A DNA stretch of 6,040 bases from Planctomycetaceae bacterium (GTDB lineage: Bacteria; Planctomycetota; Planctomycetia; Planctomycetales; Planctomycetaceae). The notes below the pieces were generated by a model that ran no database searches, was not told where the DNA came from, and worked only from the letters and a program-made list of their open reading frames with translations. Location: assembly GCA_027080405.1 (NCBI GenBank), contig JALWSL010000356.1, forward strand, positions 1 through 6,040, in the 5' to 3' direction. Position 1 is the first letter of the stretch, and each line of letters begins with the position of its first letter. The position numbers were made by a program, and so were the translations under genes. Positions 1-4,955 of this stretch are shown here, piece after piece.

Positions 1-2
1 AC

Positions 3-944
3 GTGCAGAAATTCAGCCTGTTTCGTGGCGGACGGGTTCGCAGGCATTTTGAAGGTTTGGCTGAAAAACTCGAACAGGGGCAGTCGTTGGATGATGCCGT
101 CGAATCACAGGGGGCACCGGCTGACCTGGTTGCTGTCATCCGCGCAGGGGTTCGTTCGGGTGATCCCGGTCGTGCGTTAACACAATACGTTACTTACGTG
201 AAATCACTTTCTTCATTGCGTGGTCGAGTGGTCCTCAGTTTTGCGTATCCGGCGATTATGCTCGCCCTGGCCGTTAGCCTGTTTATCTGCCTGTTGGTGT
301 TTGTTATTCCGGATTTCTCCGATGTGTTTATCGGGTTCGGGATCGAACTACCCGGGATGACCGCGACTCTGCTGTCAATGTCCTGGTTCCTCAAAACGCA
401 TGGTGTGGCATTCTTTCTCAGTATTGTCGCCGGCATTGTGACCCTGTTTTTCCTTTCGCGGTTACTCTCAAGACGTACCAGACGGGCGATTCAATTACGG
501 GTTCCTTTATTTGGTCGAATCTTGCAATCGATTTCGATGGCCCGCTTTTCGCATTCACTCGGTTTTCTGGTTGAGAATGAAGTGCCGATGACGGAATCAT
601 TGACACTGGCGGGTGAAAGCACCGGCGATGCCGTGATTGCTCATGCAACTTATCTGTGGGCTGCGAGATTGAAATCCGGGGAGACCCTGCGAGACGCTAT
701 CGGCGATTTGCCGGGCGTTCATCCCGAACTACTGCAGGCGATTCAATGGCAATCCGATTCCCGTTTTCTTTCCGGTGCTCTGCACGCCTTGGGGGACATG
801 TACGAAGGACGGGCGAGAATCGAAGCAGTTCGAATTATCGCGATTACCGAACCGGTGATCGCTCTCGGTTCCGGGCTTGTGTTCTTGCTGGTCGTAATTG
901 CGATATTTTACCCACTTGTGCAGTTGATGAGTTATCTTTTCTGA
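3..944 (+). CDS. Type II secretion / type IV pilus platform protein, GspF/PilC family (5' partial)
   Basis: This is an inner-membrane platform protein of the GspF/PilC family, which couples the cytoplasmic ATPase to pilin or pseudopilin assembly. The visible 313 residues include the back part of the first cytoplasmic T2SSF domain (about 15-75). A membrane segment follows at about 84-104, then the family motif VIPDFSDVFIGFGIELPGMT (101-120) and a second segment at about 135-155. The second T2SSF domain spans about 175-280, with the conserved Glu-Pro pair at 283-284, and a last membrane segment lies at about 287-306. Family members are usually near 400 residues, and the first half of domain 1 is missing. 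The GTG at position 3 is therefore probably an internal Val codon, and the gene runs off the left edge. The protein is clearly related to the next gene. The family call is firm; T2SS versus T4P cannot be decided here. Confidence 0.9.
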   Translation: MQKFSLFRGGRVRRHFEGLAEKLEQGQSLDDAVESQGAPADLVAVIRAGVRSGDPGRALTQYVTYVKSLSSLRGRVVLSFAYPAIMLALAVSLFICLLVFVIPDFSDVFIGFGIELPGMTATLLSMSWFLKTHGVAFFLSIVAGIVTLFFLSRLLSRRTRRAIQLRVPLFGRILQSISMARFSHSLGFLVENEVPMTESLTLAGESTGDAVIAHATYLWAARLKSGETLRDAIGDLPGVHPELLQAIQWQSDSRFLSGALHALGDMYEGRARIEAVRIIAITEPVIALGSGLVFLLVVIAIFYPLVQLMSYLF

Positions 945-956
945 TTTTCCAATAAC

Positions 957-963
957 GGAGGGG
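957..963 (+). promoter_or_regulatory. Strong Shine-Dalgarno sequence without a standard start codon at normal spacing
   Basis: GGAGGGG is a near-perfect anti-SD match just after the stop of the upstream gene. No ATG, GTG or TTG follows at 5-12 bases. The first in-frame ATG of the second GspF-type gene is at 1017, over 50 bases away. The reading frame of that gene is open back to 945, and an ACG codon at 972 is in frame. A small inverted repeat, GCGT-CTCG-ACGC (964-975), follows directly. The site may serve an extended, non-canonical start of the next gene. Confidence 0.5.
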
Positions 964-1016
964 GCGTCTCGACGCATCAAATTGAATCACACTCATTTTA
1001 TCTGATTGAAAAACAA

Positions 1017-2171
1017 ATGTTGTTTGTCCTGTTCATGATGGCCTTTATCGCAGTTGTGCTTTATCTGATCACAACGCGGAAGTATGCGAATCGTGTCGAG
1101 ATGTTGTGGATCATCGCCACCGCAGTCAAACACGATATGCCGCTGCCCGAGTTGATTCGGGGACAGGCCCGACATGCCTGGGGTAAGCGAAAACGAATGC
1201 TCTTTGAGATGGCAAGCGATTTGAGTGGCGGGGCGTCACTTGCTGAGGTTGTCGATACGTATCGGTCGGTCATCCCCGAACAGGGGCGACTGGCTATTCA
1301 TGTCGGGAGTGATACCGGTACGCTGGATCAATCACTCGATGCGGCTCTTGAATATCTCGAACGCCGTCCGCAAGAAGTGCACCGTAACATTAAGATGATT
1401 TTCTTCTACCTGGCCATCGTTTTACTTTTCTGGCTGTTAATTGTTTCTTTCATCATGTATTGGATTGTCCCGAAGTTCAAAGACAATTTCCTTGGGTTTG
1501 GCGTCGAACTTCCTGCGGTAACCGTTACCTTTTTCGATTTCGCTGATTTATTTGCAGGCTATTTTTTTGTGTTACCTGTTGTCTTCCTTTGTCTGGTTCC
1601 GCTGGGTGTCTTTTTCGCATCTCTGGTGACCGGCGGACTGGATCTCCCCGATAAGGGGTACCACCCGTTTCGTCTTGAGATGCTTTGGAAGCCAAATGCT
1701 TTGAGTCGATGGCTCTTTTACCTTTTTGTCAAACTCGGGGTTCGTTTTACTCCTCAACGGGCTTCCGCAGATATTTTGCGCTACCTGGGTGTTGTCGCTC
1801 AAGCGGATCAACCGGTGCTGAAGGCGATCGATACACTGTCGCAATACTACAAGGCGGGAGACATTCGTCGCAGGCTGGGCAGTGTGAAGGAACGGATCAA
1901 ACAGGGGGGCGTATTATGGGAAGCCCTCGCGGCGAAAGGTTTTCTCTCCAAACAGAAAGCCGCCTTGCTGCGCACCGCAGAGGTGGCGGGAGACCTGCCG
2001 TATGCGTTGCGGGAAAAATCGTTGCAGTTTGAAAAAGGACATCAGCACCGAATGGCCTGCTTCCTGGAATATGTGCGAATCGCAGCGGTTTTGATGCTCT
2101 GCTGCATGACCATCTTTTTTGCAATCAGTCTATTTATGCCGTTGATACAATTGATGAACGATTTGTCCTAG
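1017..2171 (+). CDS. Second, divergent GspF/PilC-type platform protein
   Basis: This 384-residue protein has the GspF/PilC layout. The first cytoplasmic domain is at about 25-125, with a helical GSDTGTLDQSLDAALEYLE region (98-116) matching the family's 'GExSGxLxxxLxxLAxxLE' pattern. A membrane segment lies at about 128-150, then VPKFKDNFLGFGVELPAVTV (151-170), which mirrors the motif of the upstream gene. Next come a second segment (about 178-204), domain 2 (about 245-350) with AEVAGDLPYAL, and a last segment (about 352-374). Two features are unusual. There is an extra hydrophobic stretch at the very N-terminus (about 3-18). The Glu-Pro pair before the last segment is replaced by Glu-Tyr (351-352). 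The start at 1017 is the first in-frame ATG, but it has no good ribosome binding site, and the strong one at 957 suggests the protein may begin upstream. Two adjacent diverged F genes suggest a heteromeric platform (inference). Confidence 0.87.
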   Translation: MLFVLFMMAFIAVVLYLITTRKYANRVEMLWIIATAVKHDMPLPELIRGQARHAWGKRKRMLFEMASDLSGGASLAEVVDTYRSVIPEQGRLAIHVGSDTGTLDQSLDAALEYLERRPQEVHRNIKMIFFYLAIVLLFWLLIVSFIMYWIVPKFKDNFLGFGVELPAVTVTFFDFADLFAGYFFVLPVVFLCLVPLGVFFASLVTGGLDLPDKGYHPFRLEMLWKPNALSRWLFYLFVKLGVRFTPQRASADILRYLGVVAQADQPVLKAIDTLSQYYKAGDIRRRLGSVKERIKQGGVLWEALAAKGFLSKQKAALLRTAEVAGDLPYALREKSLQFEKGHQHRMACFLEYVRIAAVLMLCCMTIFFAISLFMPLIQLMNDLS

Positions 2172-2186
2172 GACAGTGAATGATTT

Positions 2187-2207
2187 AGCCACAGAGAAGA
2201 TGTGGCT
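2187..2207 (+). promoter_or_regulatory. Perfect 7-bp hairpin between the second F gene and the first pseudopilin gene
   Basis: AGCCACA (2187-2193) pairs with TGTGGCT (2201-2207) around the loop GAGAAGA. The loop contains SD-like purines. An ATG at 2200 opens a 12-codon frame (MWLLISILKIYR) whose TGA at 2236 overlaps the ATG at 2235. There is no T-tract good enough for an intrinsic terminator. It may be an attenuating, RNA-processing or ribosome-loading element; the function is unproven. Confidence 0.4.
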
Positions 2208-2234
2208 TCTCATTTCGATCTTGAAGATATACCG

Positions 2235-2675
2235 ATGAAATACTTTTATTCTACAACCTGTTTACAAAAACGTCATCGCCGAAATGGTTTTGGTGTGACG
2301 GAGATGGTTGTTGCGCTGCTTATCCTGGGATTGATGGTCAGTTATGTGCTGCCGCTTTTTCATCAGTTGGGAAACATGCAACGGCGGATCGAGAAGCAGA
2401 CCTTGTTGCAACAAACAGCCGTGAACCTTATCGAGGAACTGCATACATTTTCGGCTGAGCAGATTGAAAATATCGATGCGGTCAGCAAAACGTTGAAAAA
2501 ACGGATTGACACCGAAAAGTACAATCTGACACTCAAAAAACATCCGCCGATTAAAACCGGACAACCGTTGCGGATCGATCTGGAGCTGCGACCTGTTCAC
2601 CCCAAAGAGACGCTGGCCGGGGTAAAACTGACGACCTGGCTTTCCTTTACGCCGGCGGTGAAGGAGGCATCATGA
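2235..2675 (+). CDS. Prepilin-like minor pseudopilin, GspI-like
   Basis: This small protein of 146 residues has a type IV prepilin N-terminus. A basic 18-residue leader ends in KRHRRNG, and cleavage is expected between G18 and F19. The hydrophobic helix FGVTEMVVALLILGLMVSYV follows, with Glu at mature position 5 (E23). The rest is a short helix and a basic, beta-rich domain ending in TTWLSF. Size, VVALLIL sequence and gene position resemble GspI/PulI minor pseudopilins. These sit at the tip of the pseudopilus and are processed by the prepilin peptidase. I chose the ATG at 2235 over a GTG at 2202 because the longer form adds acidic residues to the leader and lies in a hairpin stem. The ribosome site (GAAG, 2223-2226) is weak. 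The stop overlaps the next start by four bases (ATGA), so the two genes are probably translationally coupled. The prepilin call is firm; the I assignment is by position and style. Confidence 0.8.
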   Translation: MKYFYSTTCLQKRHRRNGFGVTEMVVALLILGLMVSYVLPLFHQLGNMQRRIEKQTLLQQTAVNLIEELHTFSAEQIENIDAVSKTLKKRIDTEKYNLTLKKHPPIKTGQPLRIDLELRPVHPKETLAGVKLTTWLSFTPAVKEAS

Positions 2676-3208
2676 AGCGTTCTTCCTGTAACAATCGGGA
2701 AGCAAACCCGACTCGCAGAGGTTATACGTTAATCGAGATGATCGTGGTGATCTCATTGTTGGGAACAGTGATGTCTGTTCTGGTGAGTATCCTCACTTTC
2801 TGCATGAGAACCGAGCGGACTTTCTCTGCGGAAGCTCGCAAAATGCAGGTCATCCATTCGCTGGCAACCGATTTGAGAAACGATATTCATCGACAGAAAT
2901 GGGATCAGATCAAGATTGACGCCCGGAATCATTCTCTGCATCTCGCCGGGGGCATTACCTACCGCTGGAAAGATCATCGCATTTGGCGAGAAGGCAATGG
3001 CAAAGAGAAACAGCAGCAGACCTACTGGTTTCCGAAAAATTCCGAAGCCACATGGAGTAAGGATGATGCTTCAAAGATGATTACTTTGCAGATTGAATTG
3101 CCGGCTCGGATAGCAGCGAAATCAAAGAACGAACGAAAAACCTTTCGCGGTTTAACTATTACAGCACACGCGGAAAAATTCGCCGTGATGAAGAAGGGAG
3201 AGAGCTGA
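2672..3208 (+). CDS. Prepilin-like minor pseudopilin, GspJ-like
   Basis: This 178-residue protein has a canonical prepilin N-terminus: a basic 17-residue leader ending in PTRRG, cleavage before Y18, then YTLIEMIVVISLLGTVMSVL with Glu at mature position 5 (E22). The mature part has an amphipathic helix with an RTERTFSAEARKMQ stretch and a segment LATDLRNDIHRQ. A polar beta-rich domain follows, with YRWKDHRIWREGNGKEKQQQTYWF. GspJ proteins share this arrangement (an N-terminal helix followed by 'l..Dlr' and a beta domain) and are usually near 200 residues. It would be processed by prepilin peptidase and join the I-J-K tip complex (inference from family). AAGGAGG sits just upstream of the ATG, inside the end of the previous gene. 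The gene overlaps the previous one by four bases and the next by one base. Confidence 0.8.
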   Translation: MKRSSCNNREANPTRRGYTLIEMIVVISLLGTVMSVLVSILTFCMRTERTFSAEARKMQVIHSLATDLRNDIHRQKWDQIKIDARNHSLHLAGGITYRWKDHRIWREGNGKEKQQQTYWFPKNSEATWSKDDASKMITLQIELPARIAAKSKNERKTFRGLTITAHAEKFAVMKKGES

Positions 3209-3603
3209 TGAAACATGTCGCCTCCTCTTTTCGTTCCCGACGGCAGGGAATTATTCTTGTCACGGTTATTTTGTGCCTGCTGGTTGCCTCGGCAATGTTG
3301 GTCAATCTGGTGAAAGCAACCACGGTGTTGTCCCGACAAACTGCACACCATTCCCAAAATTTGCAGTTGCAGATCCTTACCGACGATGCGCTGAGCCATG
3401 CGTTGAATCAACTTCGCCAGCAGGATTCCTATACCAAGGAAACCTGGGAGATTTCACCGGACCAGTGGAGTTTGAAACAAACCGGGCAGGTGAAAATCAG
3501 TGTTTCAAAGAAGGAGAGTAAAACAGTTATTACCGTTCAGGGACGTATTATTCAAAATGACCGGACGCTACAGAAACTGACCAGGACGATAGAGGTGAAT
3601 TAA
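3208..3603 (+). CDS. Short GspK/PilX-like minor pseudopilin lacking Glu5
   Basis: This 131-residue protein has a basic 14-residue leader ending in FRSRRQG, then the hydrophobic stretch IILVTVILCLLVASAMLVNL. Position 5 of the predicted mature form is Thr (T19), not Glu. GspK proteins also lack Glu5 and begin with a similar 'RRGxxLxxVLxxLxxxS' helix, and the gene follows I- and J-like genes as GspK does. GspK is normally about 300 residues with a large inserted domain. This protein has only a short helix-rich part (QNLQLQILTDDALSHALNQL, 51-70) and a small beta-like tail, so it is a minimal or PilX-like version. The start overlaps the upstream stop by one base (TGATG), with GGGAG just before it. 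The prepilin-like nature is well supported; the K label is tentative. Confidence 0.7.
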   Translation: MKHVASSFRSRRQGIILVTVILCLLVASAMLVNLVKATTVLSRQTAHHSQNLQLQILTDDALSHALNQLRQQDSYTKETWEISPDQWSLKQTGQVKISVSKKESKTVITVQGRIIQNDRTLQKLTRTIEVN

Positions 3604-3621
3604 CCCGCTTTTATCAGCAAG

Positions 3622-3722
3622 CGATGTCGGGTGCGTTGCAACGCACCATGATTAAAGTCACGGCATCGGAAATGTGAAGGTGCGTCACCACGCAGCCTAC
3701 GGGCTGGTTTATCAATATAAAC
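3622..3722. repeat. Cluster of inverted repeats (REP-like) between the pseudopilin run and the DUF1559 gene
   Basis: An 18-base perfect palindrome, GGTGCGTTGCAACGCACC (3630-3647), is enclosed by an outer 8-bp stem: CGATGTCG (3622-3629) with CGGCATCG (3661-3668), one G-U pair. A second hairpin at 3679-3697 reuses the same arms in degenerate form, GGTGCGT / ACGCAGCC. It is followed by CAGCC-TACG-GGCTG (3693-3706) and GTTTAT-CAAT-ATAAAC (3707-3722). The reuse of the GGTGCGT arm in two neighbouring hairpins resembles a REP-type doublet. No T-tract follows the palindrome, so it is not an ordinary terminator. As RNA it could protect the upstream message or separate expression of the two units (inference). 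Confidence 0.7.
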
Positions 3723-3741
3723 AGTGTAAACATTCCATAAC

Positions 3742-3748
3742 AGGAGAG
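3742..3748 (+). promoter_or_regulatory. Strong ribosome binding site of the DUF1559 gene
   Basis: AGGAGAG stands 5 bases before the ATG at 3754. It fixes this start and contrasts with the weak or overlapping sites of most of the preceding genes, in keeping with higher expression of the DUF1559 product (inference). Confidence 0.75.
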
Positions 3749-3753
3749 AATAA

Positions 3754-4689
3754 ATGAAACGAAATGTCCCCCACTTTCAAACTGGAAACAGCAGGCGAAC
3801 AAGGCGTCGTGCGTTCACGCTGATCGAACTGCTCGTCGTGATTGCGATCATCGCCATCCTCGTGTCGTTACTGCTTCCGGCAGTCCAACAAGCGCGAGAA
3901 GCGGCTCGGCGATCGAGTTGCAAAAACAATTTAATGCAGCTTGGTATTGCGATTATCAATTACGAGCATCAATGGGAAACATTCCCGCTCGGCAGCGCCA
4001 ACGCGACCGGGCCGATCATCAACGAACGCAAAGGCTACCACGTCGGCTGGATGGTCCGCATTTTGCCCCACATGGATGATGGCAACGCCTTCGATAAATT
4101 CGATTTCACCAAGGGAGCTTATGATCCCGCCAATAGAGAAGTGGCCGCATATAGGCCACACTGGAGACATTGCCCTTCTTCCCCGCTTCCTGACTATTTT
4201 AATCTGGTAGACGAGGAAACTGGTGAATCGTTTGAAGTAGTTGGTACTTCTTACGCCGGGGTGCATCATTCCAAACAGGCCCCCATTGATACTGACAATA
4301 ACGGGATCTTTGTGCTGAACCGGGCAATTAGTGCTCATGACGTTACCGATGGTCTTTCTCATACTCTGATGGCTGGAGAAAAGATATCCGGCGGACACAA
4401 ACTCGGTTGGGTTTCGGGAACACGGGCGACACTGTGCAATACAGCAACGGCACCAAATGAAATAAAGTATGAAGTCGAGAAGGAAACCGGTACACGTGCC
4501 GGCGATGCCGTATTTGAATGGGAACCGGAAGATCCGAAAGCAACCCTTGGTTTTGCCGGTTTCCATACCGACGGGGCCCAGTTTGTTCTTGGTGATGGCT
4601 CTGTTCGATTTATCTCCGAAAACGTTGATGTAGAGACATTCTCCCAACTTGGGAACCGTCACGACGGCGAACTGCTGAGAGAATTTTGA
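3754..4689 (+). CDS. DUF1559 prepilin-type protein with H-X9-DG C-terminal motif
   Basis: This 311-residue protein starts with a very basic 20-residue leader ending in RRTRRRA, then [20 protein letters not shown], the class-typical methylation and cleavage motif with Glu at mature position 5. The residue before the cleavage site is Ala rather than the usual Gly. [20 protein letters not shown] follows, typical of DUF1559. The central part has the family's [17 protein letters not shown] and [15 protein letters not shown] segments. The end has the H-X9-DG motif (H271, D281-G282) in [15 protein letters not shown], and the length is normal for the family. Such proteins are numerous in planctomycetes and their role is not settled; a pseudopilin-like surface or secretion substrate is the usual idea. 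Here it lies directly after assembly genes and is closed by a terminator. The family call is very firm; function is inference. Confidence 0.95.
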   Translation: MKRNVPHFQTGNSRRTRRRAFTLIELLVVIAIIAILVSLLLPAVQQAREAARRSSCKNNLMQLGIAIINYEHQWETFPLGSANATGPIINERKGYHVGWMVRILPHMDDGNAFDKFDFTKGAYDPANREVAAYRPHWRHCPSSPLPDYFNLVDEETGESFEVVGTSYAGVHHSKQAPIDTDNNGIFVLNRAISAHDVTDGLSHTLMAGEKISGGHKLGWVSGTRATLCNTATAPNEIKYEVEKETGTRAGDAVFEWEPEDPKATLGFAGFHTDGAQFVLGDGSVRFISENVDVETFSQLGNRHDGELLREF

Positions 4690-4715
4690 ATGGAATTTGC
4701 TGGTACTACTTGAAT

Positions 4716-4754
4716 AACGATGCGGCAAGAACGATGCGGCAAGAACGATGCGGC
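4716..4754. repeat. 14-base tandem repeat, about 2.8 copies
   Basis: The unit AACGATGCGGCAAG occurs at 4716-4729 and 4730-4743 without mismatch, followed by an 11-base partial copy at 4744-4754. The last copy supplies the first bases (CGGC) of the terminator stem. It lies 26 bases after the DUF1559 stop. It looks like a slippage expansion next to the terminator. Confidence 0.9.
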
Positions 4755-4790
4755 TTTTTCGGCATGCGATGACCGGAAAAGCCGTTTTTT
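4751..4790 (+). terminator. Rho-independent terminator after the DUF1559 gene
   Basis: A 12-bp stem, CGGCTTTTTCGG (4751-4762) with CCGGAAAAGCCG (4773-4784), has one T-G wobble and a 10-base loop, and is followed by six T residues (4785-4790). The long stem and T-tract make a strong intrinsic terminator for + strand transcription. It separates the DUF1559 gene from the sulfatase gene. Between it and 4955 I see no clear promoter or RNA gene. Confidence 0.9.
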
Positions 4791-4955
4791 ATGGAAAGAG
4801 CTTTGTTCCACCCTGCCCAAAGGCCACGCCTGAAATAGCTGATTCTCGAAATTCTTCTCTCGCTATGCTACTATTTTTCTATTGATTGCAGCACAATAAA
4901 CCGTAGGTCAAATTGTGCCTGACGAAGTGGTAGCTATTCAGTTGAGAGTGGAATA

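Noticed and set aside
656..955. 99-codon + strand frame at the end of the first F gene
   Set aside because: It is Arg/Ser-rich low-complexity translation in another frame of a well-supported gene.
2202..2234. Longer GTG start for the GspI-like gene
   Set aside because: The extension (ASHFDLEDIP) is acidic, atypical for a prepilin leader, and the GTG lies in a hairpin stem. The ATG at 2235 gives a normal 18-residue basic leader.
3630..3660. The 18-base palindrome as an intrinsic terminator for the pseudopilin run
   Set aside because: It is followed by ATGATTAAAG, without a T-tract.
3716..3721. TATAAA as a -10 box for the DUF1559 gene
   Set aside because: No -35-like hexamer is present at 16-18 bases upstream (CAGCCT there), and the bases are part of a small inverted repeat.
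3931..4728. Long open frame of 265 codons on the - strand opposite the DUF1559 gene
   Set aside because: It lies almost wholly antisense to a clear family member, shows no recognisable domain, and its composition reads as a shadow of the + strand codons.
4882..4910. TTGATT as a -35 box for the sulfatase gene
   Set aside because: No -10-like hexamer lies at normal spacing, so a promoter cannot be supported by eye.
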